In this document: positions 30,839 to 40,742 of the stretch, one piece after another
Position numbering within the stretch: the stretch's first letter is position 1
Layout: each line of letters begins with the position of its first letter
Assembly (NCBI RefSeq): GCF_001469865.1
Contig: NZ_LOPV01000150.1
Coordinates: forward strand, 1 to 43,288
Source: Haloferax profundi
GTDB lineage: Archaea > Halobacteriota > Halobacteria > Halobacteriales > Haloferacaceae
DNA length: 43,288 nucleotides
Reading direction: 5' to 3'
Program-made: the position numbers and the translations under genes
Notes under the pieces: generated by a model
The model's database searches: none
Told to the model about the DNA's origin: nothing
The model's input: the letters and a program-made list of their open reading frames with translations, nothing else

Positions 30839-31551
30839 CGGACGACGAATACGACGCGGAGGCGGACGACGAAGGCGGCGTGGATACAGACGACGAGAGA
30901 CCGACACGGGCACGACAGACCCTCGTCGAATCTCTCCGCGAACGCGGTCATATCTACACGACACGAGTCGCCAAGGCGATGGCTGCCGTTCCCCGACACG
31001 AATTCGTCCCCGACGCAGTGCGTGACCACGCGTACGCCGACGAACCCCTCGATATCGGCCACGGCCAAGTCGTGACTGCGCCACACCTCGTCGCACAGAT
31101 GACCGAACTCCTCGAACTGCGCCCGGGGCAGACCGTCCTCGAAGTCGGGACGGGGAGTGGATACCACGCCGCCGTCCTCGCCGAGATGGTCGGCCCCGAG
31201 AACGTCTTCACCATCGAGCGGATTCCCGAACTCGCTGACGCTGCCCGCGCCGCACTCGAACGAACTGGCTATGGTGACGTGACTGTCGTCGTCGCCGATG
31301 GGTCGGGTGGACTTCCCGACCACGCTCCGTTCGACCGTATCAACGTGACTTCTGTCGCTCCCGACGTTCCGGGCCCACTCGTAGACCAACTCGCTGACGA
31401 TGGTCGAATGGTGATTCCACTCGGCCCCCGTGGTGGGTCCCACGAACTGGTGCTGCTGACGAAGCAGGATGGTCGAATCGAACGGACGAACTACGGTGGG
31501 GTTCGGTTCGTGCCGCTGGTGGGTGCGTACGGATTTGCTGAAGAGGAGTGA
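30835..31551 (+). CDS. pcm: Protein-L-isoaspartate O-methyltransferase
   Basis: 238 aa. SAM-dependent repair enzyme that methylates L-isoaspartyl residues in damaged proteins. Signatures: VPRHEFVP, the DIGHGQVVTAPHLVAQM substrate region, SAM motif I VLEVGTGSGYHAA, acidic motif FTIERIPELA, VVVADGSGGLP and DRINVTSVAPDVP (post-motif). The acidic N-terminal 25 residues are a halophilic extension. GTG at 30835 overlaps the TGA of the LURP-one gene, so translation is coupled; this decides the start. The longer frame from 30727 runs inside the LURP-one gene and is rejected. Confidence 0.93.
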   Translation: MTDDEYDAEADDEGGVDTDDERPTRARQTLVESLRERGHIYTTRVAKAMAAVPRHEFVPDAVRDHAYADEPLDIGHGQVVTAPHLVAQMTELLELRPGQTVLEVGTGSGYHAAVLAEMVGPENVFTIERIPELADAARAALERTGYGDVTVVVADGSGGLPDHAPFDRINVTSVAPDVPGPLVDQLADDGRMVIPLGPRGGSHELVLLTKQDGRIERTNYGGVRFVPLVGAYGFAEEE

Positions 31552-31637
31552 GTGTCGCCACTCACGTCGCGGGTGAAACGAATCGTGGACACGCATTCCT
31601 TATCACTACCGAACGTCTGTCGCATCACTCAGTGACG

Positions 31638-32582
31638 CTATGGTCGCATCACTCCTGTCGGACCTCGCGCCGTCACCCACTGTTCGAATCGGGTCCGGAC
31701 CGTCGCCGCCCTCCCGCGCAGGTTCCGCAGGAGGACACGACCTGCGAACCCAGGCGACCGTCGCTTGTTCACGGACGTGTACGGAGCGAGCGATGCGGGG
31801 GGCTCTGGCACGAACTCTGGGTCCCGCAGTCGTTCGATGCCCGTGGCCAGCATGTCCACCTGCACTCCGTGGACGCGTTCGTAGACTTCGTCCAGGGTTC
31901 GAGCATCCGTGATGTCGACCGACTCGATGGCGACGACGTTCCCACCGTCGAGGTCGTCGGTGAGTTGCTGCAGCGTCGACCCAGCTGTGTCCTCCCCGGC
32001 GACGAACGGCTGGGGCGGGCCGAGGCCCCGATGACGTCGGATATCTGCCGGGTGAAAGCTCAGGACACCGTACGGCGGCTCCGAGAGAATCGGTCCGGTG
32101 AGGAGGTTGAACCCGAACCGGACTACGACGTCCGTCTCCGTCGCAATTCGCTCGACGACGTCGGAGGGCAGCTCACACCAGGAACCGTCGACGGGAATCG
32201 GCGTACAGTACACCCGCGTTGCATCGTCGAGACACGGGACTTCGTCGAGCGGAATCCGCTGTGACCGCCCCGGTGAGCCAAGCCCCAGTACCCACGAAAG
32301 CTTCTGTTCCGCGAGGACGAACGCCCAGAACCGCTCGCGTCGCAGGACGTGAGAGAACAGCCGGACGTCGTCGAGACCGATTCCTCCTGCGTTGTTGGTG
32401 GCTCGCTCCCCGAGTGGTGAGGCCCCCTCACTGAATCCCGGATGGTCGATATCCTCCACCTCGTTGACCACCACCAATGGGACATCGACACCTGTCTGTT
32501 CGACCATCCGTTCGAGTGCCTCGACCTGCCATCCCAGGAGGTTTCTGTTGGCGAGGACGCAGACCGATTCAAGTTCAGACAT
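31638..32582 (-). CDS. Formyltransferase-family protein (sugar N-formyltransferase-like)
   Basis: 314 aa. Central segment resembles the formyl_trans_N catalytic core: DVVVRFGFNLL, then GVLSFHPADIRRHRGLGPPQPF, with the His and downstream Arg-Gly typical of the HxSLLPxxRG region, and TLQQLTDDLDGGNVV. The usual Asn-His-Asp triad is only partly clear; the Asn corresponds to GFNLL. The C-terminus is a basic tail (KRRSPGFAGRVLLRNLRGR). Together with the polysaccharide-deacetylase gene it overlaps by 8 bases, it probably modifies a surface glycan amino sugar. True methionyl-tRNA formyltransferase is not expected in archaea. Confidence 0.78.
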   Translation of the reverse strand: MSELESVCVLANRNLLGWQVEALERMVEQTGVDVPLVVVNEVEDIDHPGFSEGASPLGERATNNAGGIGLDDVRLFSHVLRRERFWAFVLAEQKLSWVLGLGSPGRSQRIPLDEVPCLDDATRVYCTPIPVDGSWCELPSDVVERIATETDVVVRFGFNLLTGPILSEPPYGVLSFHPADIRRHRGLGPPQPFVAGEDTAGSTLQQLTDDLDGGNVVAIESVDITDARTLDEVYERVHGVQVDMLATGIERLRDPEFVPEPPASLAPYTSVNKRRSPGFAGRVLLRNLRGRAATVRTRFEQWVTARGPTGVMRP

Positions 32583-33384
32583 CGGTCTCTCTCGGCTGCC
32601 TTCGGCCCTGAGCCGACCTGATAGTCCACAGCCCCCATTTCCCAGCGTTGATGGCGGTGTCCTTTAGATACTCTCCGGCCCACTCGGTGTACGAGTCCGC
32701 CCAGCGGTTGGGGTGGACGAGGAGGTACAGACGGGGGAACCGCCTGTCCTCGATGAGCCCAACCAGGTCGTCCGTCGAGGTAATCTGCATCGGCTTTATC
32801 GACGGACCGACTGGCCAGTCGTTGACGATGGTCTTTTCGTCGTACCAGGTGCGGTTCGTATCCGAGAAGTAGACCACGTCCGAGAAGTCTACCGAGAGGT
32901 ACACCTCCCCGAGCAGGTCGTGTTCTGCCAACTCCGTGACCTTCCAGAGGTCCCGGTTGTCGTACGGCGTGAGCGGGTTCCCGTGCATCGAGACGGTGTC
33001 CACCGTGACGTGTTCCCGGAACTGTTCGAGGTTCTCCACGAACGACTCGACTGCGGCGCCGAGGTCGCCGTCCACCGTATCGACGTCCTCGTAATGGTAG
33101 CCAACCTCGTGGCCCAGCCTCTCTACTTCCCGGAGTACCTTGGGCTTGAATGTCTTGTCTATTATCCTGAAGTAGTAGGTCACCGAGACGCCACGCTCGG
33201 CTTCGATTCGGGCCATCTTGAGTGCGTTCCCCACCTTCCGGTCGACGTCGTGGCGGAGGACGATGTAACGGTCGGGGAGTGTCTCGTGGGTGACGTACTC
33301 CCTGACTGTCAGTATCCGGTAATCGTTCTGAATGGCTGACTTAAGTATACGCTGATATTTATTGTACGTAAAGTCCAGCTGCAT
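32575..33384 (-). CDS. Polysaccharide deacetylase-like protein (WbmS-type)
   Basis: 269 aa. NodB-like fold: VLRHDVDRKVGNALKMA (HDVD is the catalytic/metal Asp motif), TYYFRIIDKTFKP, GHEVGYHYEDVDT (metal His), VSMHGNPLTPY, and LYLLVHPNRWAD near the C-terminus (catalytic His). This matches WbmS-like deacetylases linked to O-antigen or S-layer glycan building. Start at 33384 (MQLDFTYNKYQ) is preferred; the frame runs 27 bases further. It overlaps the downstream formyltransferase gene, forming an operon. Upstream DNA is AT-rich (33340-33450), unlike its surroundings. Confidence 0.82.
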   Translation of the reverse strand: MQLDFTYNKYQRILKSAIQNDYRILTVREYVTHETLPDRYIVLRHDVDRKVGNALKMARIEAERGVSVTYYFRIIDKTFKPKVLREVERLGHEVGYHYEDVDTVDGDLGAAVESFVENLEQFREHVTVDTVSMHGNPLTPYDNRDLWKVTELAEHDLLGEVYLSVDFSDVVYFSDTNRTWYDEKTIVNDWPVGPSIKPMQITSTDDLVGLIEDRRFPRLYLLVHPNRWADSYTEWAGEYLKDTAINAGKWGLWTIRSAQGRRQPRETDV

Positions 33385-33594
33385 TATACATAATTCCAAC
33401 GTGTGATACAATAAAGTTCACTCAGCAGAACTGTTTATTCTCTCAACAAGATTAGTCGGTGACAGAAGAATGGGTCCATGAGCCCATCGAACTCTCGCTG
33501 TACTGCGACGAGGGGACGTCAGTCGAGACGCGACGGGGGTCAGGAGCGGTCGGATGGCGCTTCGTAGAGTCGTGACTCAGACGGTTGTGATGAT

Positions 33595-33631
33595 AAAAAT
33601 ATCCGCGTGGAGTAGCGTTCGAGTCTACTCC
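33595..33631 (-). terminator. Terminator of the ribosomal protein/secY operon
   Basis: On the minus strand: GGAGTAG, 9-nt loop, CTACTCC (33609-33631), then TATTTTTATC with a T5 tract (33595-33599). The hairpin overlaps the secY stop codon (TAG at 33625-33627). This is the best terminator in the window. Confidence 0.65.
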
Positions 33632-35094
33632 GAACCGAACATCTGGCGCATCATCGGGTGCATCTCCATGAGCTGCTCCTCGGCAATCTCCTCGTACAGC
33701 TTGTACGTGATGGAGACCGTAAGCAGCAGCCCCGTCCCGGAGACAGCACCGATGGTACCCAGCATGTTCGCCATGACGGCGAGCAGGCCGACGAGTGCGC
33801 CACCGATGACGGTCACCTGCGGGATGTACCGCTCCATGACCTTCTCGATGACCTGCGGGTTGCGTCGGAACCCGGGAATCTGCATCCCGGAGTTCTGAAT
33901 CTGTCGTGCGGTCGATTCGGGCCCCATGCCCGTCGTCTCGACCCAGAAGACAGCGAACACCGCGCCACCGACGATCATGAACGTGAGGTCGATGAGGACG
34001 CGGATGGCGATGTCGAGGGGGTCGGCCGACGTGAGACCCAGGAACCACATCCAGTCGGAGCGCGACTGGATGGGCGCCAGGTAGTAGAACAGGCCACCGG
34101 TGACCTGTCCACTCGCGTACTCGCCCAGCCACGCAGGCATTCCTGCCCACTGGCTGTCGAGGATTCGCCCGAGGAACTGGATGTTCGCCTGCAGGGCACG
34201 GACGAGGATCATCGGCAGGACGCTCGCGTAGATGAGTTTGACCGGGAAGCGACCGCGGGCACCCTTCACACGAGCGTGCGAGAGGGGAATCTCGACGCGG
34301 ACACTCTCGGCGTACACGACGATGCCGAAGATGAGCAGCGTCGTGATGAGCGCGAGCAGTTGGCCCTGACCGAGGAAGATGGTCGACAGCAGGTCAGTCG
34401 GCGAGGTCGGCAGTTCGACGGAACCGGAGATGATTCCGAACCACGTCGGGAAGAAGCCCGACGCGCCACCGAGGCCCTGCCAACTGAACAGCCCACCGAC
34501 GAGCTGCTGGCTGACACCGGCGATGATGAACAGCCCAACACCGGAGCCAACGCCCCACTTGCTGACGATCTCGTCCATGAACAGGATGAGGACACCACCG
34601 ACGGCGATCTGCGCGAAGATGAGGCTCTTCACGCCGAAGGAACCGATGCCGAGCGAGGCCGCGACGGCCGGGTCGGCCGGCAGGAAGTTGCCAGCGAACA
34701 CCATCGGCAGGCCCGTCAGGACGATCATGACCCCGACGAGCAGTTTCTGCAGACCCTGATAGAGGATCTGGTCGCGCGGGTTGTTGTCGGTGTCGAGCCC
34801 GAGCAGGTCAGCACCGCCAAGCAGTTGTAAGACGATGCTTGCCGTGACGATTGGACCGATGCCCAGTTGGAGCACCGACCCTTGCTGGCCGGCCAAGATG
34901 GACCGGAACTGACCGAAGAGGTCGTTCGCGGCCGCAGCGTCGACGCCGAACAGCGTCACGTTCGTCAGGAAGAAGTACAGGACGAGGATGCCACCCGTCC
35001 ACCCGAGTTTCCGGCGGAACGGTACGTGTCCCTCCGGTCGGGCGACTGCGGGCATCCGCGCCAGCACTGGTTCGGCGGCGTCCTTCCATCCCAT
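33625..35094 (-). CDS. secY: Preprotein translocase subunit SecY
   Basis: 489 aa with ten membrane helices. Channel of the Sec translocon for protein export and membrane insertion. Signatures: plug/TM2 region LQLGIGPIVTASIVLQLL, GVGSGVGLFIIAGV, the cytosolic loop RVEIPLSHARVKGARGRFPVKLIYAS (shown here by its start RVEIPLSHARVKGARG), and FWVETTGMGPESTARQIQ. A Gly/Ala-rich periplasmic extension at about 200-230 is haloarchaeal. Last gene of the spc-like operon, 3 bases after rpl15; the terminator overlaps its stop. Confidence 0.97.
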   Translation of the reverse strand: MGWKDAAEPVLARMPAVARPEGHVPFRRKLGWTGGILVLYFFLTNVTLFGVDAAAANDLFGQFRSILAGQQGSVLQLGIGPIVTASIVLQLLGGADLLGLDTDNNPRDQILYQGLQKLLVGVMIVLTGLPMVFAGNFLPADPAVAASLGIGSFGVKSLIFAQIAVGGVLILFMDEIVSKWGVGSGVGLFIIAGVSQQLVGGLFSWQGLGGASGFFPTWFGIISGSVELPTSPTDLLSTIFLGQGQLLALITTLLIFGIVVYAESVRVEIPLSHARVKGARGRFPVKLIYASVLPMILVRALQANIQFLGRILDSQWAGMPAWLGEYASGQVTGGLFYYLAPIQSRSDWMWFLGLTSADPLDIAIRVLIDLTFMIVGGAVFAVFWVETTGMGPESTARQIQNSGMQIPGFRRNPQVIEKVMERYIPQVTVIGGALVGLLAVMANMLGTIGAVSGTGLLLTVSITYKLYEEIAEEQLMEMHPMMRQMFGSE

Positions 35095-35097
35095 GAT

Positions 35098-35601
35098 TTA
35101 TTCCTCGTCGTCCTGGTCGGCGTCGGCTTCAGCTTCCGCTTCGGCTTCGGCCGCTTCTTCTGCGCGTTCGGAGAGTTCTGCGCTGCCGCCAGCCTCTTCG
35201 ATGAGTTCGACGGCACCGGCGGTGAACGCGTCGGCGACGACGTTCAGTTCGTTGCGAACTTGCCCGCCACCGAGCACCTTGACGACGTCCGCGTCCCAGC
35301 CGTCCTCGGCCACGTCGCGAGCGTCGATGGTGTAGGCGTCACCGTCTTTCTCGGCGAGTCCGTCGGCGGCGAGGAGGGCAGCGTCCTCGTCGAGCTTCTG
35401 GACCTTGACTTCGGCGACGGTGTCCTGCAGGACGTCCGGTCGCTTGAAGCCGTGCTTGCCGAGCGGTTCGTAGTTGTGGAATTCGTGCTTGTCGCGCCCG
35501 GCACGGCCGCGGCCACCACGGTGTCCGGCACCACGCCGGTTCTTGTGGGTACCGCCGCTGTGGGTCCGGGAGCCACGCTGGCGTCGTTTCTTAGACGTCA
35601 T
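35098..35601 (-). CDS. rpl15: Large ribosomal subunit protein uL15
   Basis: 167 aa. Basic Gly-rich N-terminus (TSKKRRQRGSRTHSGG, NRRGAGHRGGRGRAG) that threads into 23S rRNA, the LGKHGFKRP motif, and the conserved globular end, plus a 30-residue acidic C-terminal tail of Glu/Ala repeats typical of halophiles. Start overlaps the rpl30 stop as ATGA. Confidence 0.96.
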   Translation of the reverse strand: MTSKKRRQRGSRTHSGGTHKNRRGAGHRGGRGRAGRDKHEFHNYEPLGKHGFKRPDVLQDTVAEVKVQKLDEDAALLAADGLAEKDGDAYTIDARDVAEDGWDADVVKVLGGGQVRNELNVVADAFTAGAVELIEEAGGSAELSERAEEAAEAEAEAEADADQDDEE

Positions 35602-36062
35602 CGCATTGCCTCCAGGAGTTCGTCGATTTGGTCGGTCTCGTGCTTACCGAGCTGACCGCCTTCCTTCGTGACGTGCTTCTGGCCGCGGTGGCCACCACGT
35701 GCGGGGTGGAGACGGAGGACCGGAGAGATACCCTGCTCGCGCAGCGTCGTCTCTTCGTCGTAGACGGCCTGTGCGAGCGAGGAAACGTCCTCGAAGTCCG
35801 TGTTCTCGGAGACCCACTCGTCCGTGATGTCGCCGGAGCCCTTCTCGGGTTCGGCGCGGGTGCGGATGAGCGTCTCGACGACGTCGACACTCGGCGTGCC
35901 GTGTGCGACGTAGTCGTTGACCTTCGTGATCATTCCACGGTAGGTGTCGGTCTCGGGGACGAACGTCGCGTGGTTGACACGGTGGATGTTGAGCATCGAC
36001 AGCGTGTCACGGACGTCCTGTGCCATGTCGACTTCACCGCGAAGTTGGACGATAGCCTGCAT
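35598..36062 (-). CDS. rpl30: Large ribosomal subunit protein uL30
   Basis: 154 aa, archaeal long form of uL30. Pattern [33 protein letters not shown] and RGMITKVNDYVAHG followed by the archaeal extension with LRLHPARGGHRG. Start codon shares its A with the rps5 stop (TGATG-type overlap). Confidence 0.96.
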   Translation of the reverse strand: MQAIVQLRGEVDMAQDVRDTLSMLNIHRVNHATFVPETDTYRGMITKVNDYVAHGTPSVDVVETLIRTRAEPEKGSGDITDEWVSENTDFEDVSSLAQAVYDEETTLREQGISPVLRLHPARGGHRGQKHVTKEGGQLGKHETDQIDELLEAMR

Positions 36063-36706
36063 CAGTCGCGCACCTCCTGACGAATCTCACGAGCGCGTTG
36101 CGGTGTACGGGACTGCGACGCGTTCTTGAGTGCGTTGTACGTTGCCTTGGCGAGGTTGACGGTCGTCCGCGTGTTCCCGTCACTCTTGGTCCAAGCGTCC
36201 TGGACGCCGGCGAGTTCGAGGATGTTGCGGACCGTCTCTGCGGCCGCGAGGCCGAGACCCTGCGGTGCCGGGATGATTCGGACCGTCACGGAGCCTGCCT
36301 TCCCTTCTGCTTTGCGCGAGAGGGAGTTGAGGCCGCCTGCACGGTCTTCCCAGGAACCGGAGCCGCGGTCAACCTTGATAATGTTCAGTTTCGCCACCTC
36401 GATAGCTTTCTGAATCGCCCCGCCGACCTGGTCGTCGCGGGCTTCAGCGTAGCCGAGGTAGCCGTCACGGTTACCGACAGCAACGACACACCGGAACTTC
36501 ACCCGGCGGCCGGAGTCGGTCATGCGCTGAACCATGTTGATGTCGAGAACTTCGTCTTCCAGTCCGGGGAGGAGCTGGTCGACGATCTGGGGCTCCTTGA
36601 GCGGAAGCCCGGTCTCGAGCGCGTGGTCCATCGACGTGACGTCGCCGTTCTGCACCATGCGGCCGAGCCGCGTTCGCGGCTCCCAGCCGTTGTTATTTCT
36701 GCTCAT
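36062..36706 (-). CDS. rps5: Small ribosomal subunit protein uS5
   Basis: 214 aa. Double-stranded-RNA-binding S5 domain with [40 protein letters not shown] and the C-terminal domain [20 protein letters not shown] (motif starts shown). N-terminal extension with [12 protein letters not shown] is archaeal. Fidelity-related subunit at the mRNA entry. Overlaps rpl18 by 4 bases. Confidence 0.96.
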   Translation of the reverse strand: MSRNNNGWEPRTRLGRMVQNGDVTSMDHALETGLPLKEPQIVDQLLPGLEDEVLDINMVQRMTDSGRRVKFRCVVAVGNRDGYLGYAEARDDQVGGAIQKAIEVAKLNIIKVDRGSGSWEDRAGGLNSLSRKAEGKAGSVTVRIIPAPQGLGLAAAETVRNILELAGVQDAWTKSDGNTRTTVNLAKATYNALKNASQSRTPQRAREIRQEVRD

Positions 36707-37257
36707 TCGTCCTCCTGAAGGTTCCCGAGCACTTCGTCGAAGTGGTCGGGGAGGTTCGTGGCGTCGAAGTCTCCACTGTAGAGCGGCTCGTCGAGCTGCT
36801 CTGCGTACTCTGCGATGTGGACACCGCGGTTGCGGTCCCAGTCAGCGAGCACTGCGTCGTTGTGGGGGATTTCGAGGCCAGCGTCGATAGCACCCTCCTG
36901 CACTGCGAAGACCTTGTTCCCGGGCGTGGCCGTGTTGAGGCCGATGTCGAGGACCGCTTCCTCGACGCCGGCGGCCAGCGCCCGCTTGCCTGCCAGGTAC
37001 CCCGTGAGGTACGCGCTCGGGAGGTTGCCCGTGGGGGCTTCCCAGCCGTACTCGGCGAGGTCGGCAGAGGTCGCTGCAGCGTGGGTCTCGTCGCCCTGCG
37101 GGCCCGGCGTGACCAGCTGCGCCCTGACGTGCTTGTTGCTCACGCGAGCAACGAGGCGGGGTTTACCCGATTTCAGCAGGCGCAACCTTTGATGGTAGTC
37201 CGTCCGGACTTCGCGGCGGCGACGCATCGGAACCTTGTATCGTGGTCCTGTCGCCAT
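36703..37257 (-). CDS. rpl18: Large ribosomal subunit protein uL18
   Basis: 184 aa. Binds 5S rRNA. N-terminal [50 protein letters not shown] and [17 protein letters not shown] identify the archaeal/eukaryotic-type L18 (L5e-like). The start shares a base with the eL19 stop. Confidence 0.96.
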   Translation of the reverse strand: MATGPRYKVPMRRRREVRTDYHQRLRLLKSGKPRLVARVSNKHVRAQLVTPGPQGDETHAAATSADLAEYGWEAPTGNLPSAYLTGYLAGKRALAAGVEEAVLDIGLNTATPGNKVFAVQEGAIDAGLEIPHNDAVLADWDRNRGVHIAEYAEQLDEPLYSGDFDATNLPDHFDEVLGNLQEDE

Positions 37258-37712
37258 TATTGAATCTCCACCTGGTAGTTGTTCTGGATGTATGCTTCGA
37301 GCCGGTCCACGCTGTCGAATTCGCCACCGGACGCCTTGTTGTAGAGCGAGCGGTACTGGGTACGGTCGAGCGTACCGTCGTCACGCAGCTCCTTGAGGCG
37401 ACGGCGCTGGGCGCGGATTCGGCTGACCCATGCGTCTTTCTTGTTCTTCCGAGCGCCGGAACGACCCTTGCGGGAGCCGGCACCCTTGCGGTGACCGTAG
37501 GAACGCTTGGCGGCGCGCTCGCGTGCGCGTCCTTTCGAGTTGCCCTTGGCGTCCTTCGCACGAATCGTGCCCTCGTCGACGAGTTCACGAATGTCTTCGC
37601 GCGTGATGGCCTCCGCGATGTCGGACTGTGCTTCGGGGTCGAACCACACACGGCCCTTGCCGACGTCGAGGACGTCAGCGGCCATGCGCTTCTGTGCTTT
37701 CAGGTCCGTCAT
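37257..37712 (-). CDS. rpl19e: Large ribosomal subunit protein eL19
   Basis: 151 aa. Almost wholly helical and basic in the middle: MAADVLDVGKGRVWFDPEA, IREDIRELVDEGTI-like segment, then the Arg/Lys-rich RSYGHRKGAGSRKGRSGARK. Present in archaea and eukaryotes only. Start and rpl32e stop overlap by one base. Confidence 0.96.
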   Translation of the reverse strand: MTDLKAQKRMAADVLDVGKGRVWFDPEAQSDIAEAITREDIRELVDEGTIRAKDAKGNSKGRARERAAKRSYGHRKGAGSRKGRSGARKNKKDAWVSRIRAQRRRLKELRDDGTLDRTQYRSLYNKASGGEFDSVDRLEAYIQNNYQVEIQ

Positions 37713-38416
37713 CAGTTGTCCACCTCGACTTCGACGTAGGTGGGGTTGAGGACGCGAATCTCGCGGTCCTCACACTCTTCCTCGATACGCTCGCGCTTGC
37801 GCGCGCCGACCGAGGACGCGATACGAACGGCCTGCGTGTCGCCGTCGACGCCTTCGAGGTCGTCCGTGTTGAACACGCGGACTTCCTCGAAGCCGGACGG
37901 GTGCAGACCACGGGCGGCCTTCGGCGTGCGGTAACCCGCTTCGACCTTGGGGCCCTTGCCCTTGACACCACGGCGCTGCTTGGAGAGACCACCACGGGGG
38001 CGCCGCCACGACGTGGGCGTGCGCTTCTTCTTGTGGTAGTCTTGCCGGTTGAACTGCGGCTTGCCTTCGCGGCGCTTCTGTGCGAGGGCCGCGGCCTTCT
38101 CGGCGTCGAGTTCGGGCTTCTTGTCCGCGTGGCCGCGGGGGCGAAGCTCGGTCTCGACGTCTTCGGCTGGCTCTTCTTCGGCTTCTTCGGACTCGTCTTC
38201 GACCTCAGCCTCCGCCTCTTCGGAGACTTCGAGGCCACCGACGTCGGCCTTGATACGCGCAGCGAGCGCGTTACCAATACCGTCGACCTCGGCCAGTTCG
38301 GACTGGCTCGCGGCCTGCACGTCGTCGACGCTCTCGAAACCTGCTTCGCGAAGTGCGTCAGCCTTGGACGGGCCGACACCGCTGATGTCTTCGAGTTCGG
38401 TGATTTCTTCCGACAT
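37712..38416 (-). CDS. rpl32e: Large ribosomal subunit protein eL32 with helix-hairpin-helix N-terminal extension
   Basis: 234 aa. The C-terminal 130 residues are the eL32 domain ([36 protein letters not shown]). The N-terminal 100 residues hold a helix-hairpin-helix unit ([35 protein letters not shown]) and an acidic linker, an extension known in haloarchaeal eL32. Overlaps rpl6 by one base. Confidence 0.96.
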   Translation of the reverse strand: MSEEITELEDISGVGPSKADALREAGFESVDDVQAASQSELAEVDGIGNALAARIKADVGGLEVSEEAEAEVEDESEEAEEEPAEDVETELRPRGHADKKPELDAEKAAALAQKRREGKPQFNRQDYHKKKRTPTSWRRPRGGLSKQRRGVKGKGPKVEAGYRTPKAARGLHPSGFEEVRVFNTDDLEGVDGDTQAVRIASSVGARKRERIEEECEDREIRVLNPTYVEVEVDN

Positions 38417-38952
38417 TAGGCACCACCGGTCGTGGGTTTCTGGGTGATGTACACGCCGTCGGTGAACACGCGAGTGTCCTTGTCCGTGACGCGAGTGAGT
38501 TGTTCGATATCGGCGGCAGTCTGCCCGACGTCCTCCTTGTTGGGGCCGCTCAGGGTGACTTCTTCGCCGTCGACCTGTACCTCTGTGTCACCGCGAATCT
38601 GCGCTCGTCGCGGGGACTTCTCGCCGAGGAAGTTCTTGATGACGACGTCGTCACCTTCGACGCTCACTTGCATCGGGAAGTGAGCGTAGTGGACTTCCAT
38701 CTGGTACTCCCATCCCTCGGTGACGCCGTGAAGCATGTTGTTCACGTGGCTCTCGAAGGTGCCGATCGTCGCGTTCGTCTTCGCGTTCTCGACGTCGGTC
38801 TCGATGACCACGGAACCGTCTTCGACGGCGACCGAGATGTTCGGGTACCACAGGCGCTTGGTGACGCTGCCGTTGGAACCCTCGACGGTGAGTTCGAGGT
38901 TGTCGACCTCGGCGGTTACCTCGTCCGGGATTTCGATTTCTATTCGGCTCAT
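38416..38952 (-). CDS. rpl6: Large ribosomal subunit protein uL6
   Basis: 178 aa. Two repeated L6 domains; [20 protein letters not shown] start, [19 protein letters not shown] and [19 protein letters not shown] are typical. Start set at 38952 by homology; the 11 residues that could precede it lie in the rps8 spacer. Near the factor-binding site of the 50S subunit. Confidence 0.95.
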   Translation of the reverse strand: MSRIEIEIPDEVTAEVDNLELTVEGSNGSVTKRLWYPNISVAVEDGSVVIETDVENAKTNATIGTFESHVNNMLHGVTEGWEYQMEVHYAHFPMQVSVEGDDVVIKNFLGEKSPRRAQIRGDTEVQVDGEEVTLSGPNKEDVGQTAADIEQLTRVTDKDTRVFTDGVYITQKPTTGGA

Positions 38953-38956
38953 TGTT

Positions 38957-39349
38957 CTAGTAGACGTAGGCGATAATCTGGCCACCGATGCCCTGTTCGC
39001 GGGCCTCGTAGTGGCTCATGACGCCGTGGCTCGTCGTGACGATGAGCGCACCGTAATCACGGGCAGGGAGGAACTGCTTCTCCCATCGCTCGAAGTCGTC
39101 AGCACCCGCGGAGTACCGCGGTTTGACGGCGCCACACTTGTTGATTGCGCCTTTCAGTTCGACCTCGAACTTACCGGCCTTGCCGTCGTCGACGAATTCG
39201 AAGCCGTCGACGTACCCGCGGTCGTAGAAGACCTCGAGGACGGAGCCGATGATGTTCGAGGCGGGCTGGATCTCGTGGGACAGGTGTCCGACGCTCTCGG
39301 CGTTGTTCACACCGGAAAGCGCGCTACTGAGTGGATCGTTGTCAGCCAT
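38957..39349 (-). CDS. rps8: Small ribosomal subunit protein uS8
   Basis: 130 aa, normal archaeal length. [20 protein letters not shown] at the N-terminus, the [20 protein letters not shown] centre and the RNA-binding end [20 protein letters not shown]. Binds the central domain of 16S rRNA. Three bases follow rps14 before this start. Confidence 0.96.
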   Translation of the reverse strand: MADNDPLSSALSGVNNAESVGHLSHEIQPASNIIGSVLEVFYDRGYVDGFEFVDDGKAGKFEVELKGAINKCGAVKPRYSAGADDFERWEKQFLPARDYGALIVTTSHGVMSHYEAREQGIGGQIIAYVY

Positions 39350-39352
39350 ATA

Positions 39353-39529
39353 TTATCGGTACTTCTTGAATCCCATATCGCGGGCAATCTCTCGGAAGCA
39401 CTGTCGGCACAGGTTGATGTCGTACTTGCCGACAAGTCCTTGCTTTCGACCGCAGCGCCGGCACTCGTTCTCCTGGCCGGTGCGACGGCTGGCGTGCTCG
39501 CCCGTCTGTTCTGTTTCGCTATCGCTCAT
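39353..39529 (-). CDS. rps14: Small ribosomal subunit protein uS14 (zinc-binding, short form)
   Basis: 58 aa. Zinc ligands Cys23, Cys26, Cys41 and Cys44 ([10 protein letters not shown] and CRQCFREIA) followed by the conserved DMGFKKYR end. Its ATG overlaps the rpl5 stop (ATGA at 39526-39529), fixing the start. Confidence 0.96.
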   Translation of the reverse strand: MSDSETEQTGEHASRRTGQENECRRCGRKQGLVGKYDINLCRQCFREIARDMGFKKYR

Positions 39530-40044
39530 TCTTCAACCTCCACGTCGAACGTGGATTCGATGAACGCGACGGCGTCCTCGACGGTCATCCGGTGGGAAGA
39601 CGGAATCTGGCGAGAGCGCTTGTCGCGCTTTTTCACACGGTATCCGGGGCGGACGAGGTTGACCGTCACGTCCAGGCCGTAGATACCGATCTGCGGGTCG
39701 TACTCCTGACTCGGGAACTCGGTGTGTTCTTCGACACCGAAGCCGAAGTTCCCCGTCTCGTCGAACGACGAGTACGAGAGGTCCGCGATGGGGAGTGCGG
39801 TTTCGAGGAACTCGACGGCGGTGTCACCACGGAGGGTGACCTTCGCGCCGACGGGTTCGCCTCGGCGGACACCGAAGTCCTGCGAGGCACGGCCGGAGAC
39901 CGTTCGAACGCTCTCTTGGCCCGTGATCTCTTCGAGGATGTCCTCGGCTTTCGCGAGTTCGCGACCACCTTCGCCGACGCCCATGTGGACGACGACTTTC
40001 TCGATACGCGGGTCGCGCATCGCGTGGAATTCAGCTTCGCTCAT
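39526..40044 (-). CDS. rpl5: Large ribosomal subunit protein uL5
   Basis: 172 aa. [50 protein letters not shown] and [17 protein letters not shown] are archaeal L5 signatures. Binds 5S rRNA. Overlaps rps4e by 4 bases. Confidence 0.96.
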   Translation of the reverse strand: MSEAEFHAMRDPRIEKVVVHMGVGEGGRELAKAEDILEEITGQESVRTVSGRASQDFGVRRGEPVGAKVTLRGDTAVEFLETALPIADLSYSSFDETGNFGFGVEEHTEFPSQEYDPQIGIYGLDVTVNLVRPGYRVKKRDKRSRQIPSSHRMTVEDAVAFIESTFDVEVEE

Positions 40045-40742
40045 TCGTCATCACCCGTGAAGTTCTCGTCGATGACGACGACGTACTGTTCGATGGTCTC
40101 GAACTCGCCGTCTTCGGTCTCGACGACAACGGAGTTGTTTCCGCTGCCCTGAGTCGTGATGATCTCGGTGACCTCGCCGATTTCGCCGGCGTGGGAGCCA
40201 GCGACGGCGGTCACGAGCGCACCTTCCTCGTAGGGGAAGTGGACGACGACGTCTTTCGTCTCGTTGTCGACGACGATGGAGTCCTTGTTGTTGTACTCCG
40301 AGGCGTCGTCGACGACGAGGTTCGAGCCGTCGTGAAGGGTCAGCTGGAACTTGCCACCGCTGACCTGCGTCTTGCGGACGATCTTCCCGAGTCGGCTGGA
40401 TGCCGAGTCGGCGTCGACTGGCGTCAGTGCGAGACGGCCTCCCTCGTCGGGGAAGACACGGTAGTATTCGTCACGCTCGGTGAACGCCAGGATGTCGAAC
40501 ATCCCGATGGGACGGCGGACGTCGGAAGCCGGGTCGCCGTTGACCAGAACGCTCTGGTTGTTGAGGGCGTACTTGGCTTCCTTCTTCGAGTCCACGTAGC
40601 CGAGCACGTCGCGCAGGACGATGAGCAGGGGAACCCCTGCTTCGCCGTGCGGGCCGGCACCGGCTTTGACCGTGAACGTGCCTGTCTTGCGCTCGACCGG
40701 CCAGGACTTCGGTACGGACAGTCGCTTCTGGTGTCGAGTCAT
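40041..40742 (-). CDS. rps4e: Small ribosomal subunit protein eS4
   Basis: 233 aa. [20 protein letters not shown], an S4-like RNA-binding segment ([20 protein letters not shown]) and the KOW-like [15 protein letters not shown]. Typical archaeal/eukaryotic RPS4. Overlaps rpl24 by 4 bases. Confidence 0.96.
   Translation of the reverse strand: MTRHQKRLSVPKSWPVERKTGTFTVKAGAGPHGEAGVPLLIVLRDVLGYVDSKKEAKYALNNQSVLVNGDPASDVRRPIGMFDILAFTERDEYYRVFPDEGGRLALTPVDADSASSRLGKIVRKTQVSGGKFQLTLHDGSNLVVDDASEYNNKDSIVVDNETKDVVVHFPYEEGALVTAVAGSHAGEIGEVTEIITTQGSGNNSVVVETEDGEFETIEQYVVVIDENFTGDDE

Noticed and set aside
31638-32582. Methionyl-tRNA formyltransferase (fmt)
   Set aside because: Archaea initiate with unformylated Met, the sequence is divergent, and the gene is coupled to a polysaccharide deacetylase; a sugar formyltransferase-like role fits better.
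40541-40556. CCAGAACGCTCTGG palindrome in rps4e
   Set aside because: Short, single, and encodes the ordinary conserved NNQSVLVNG segment.
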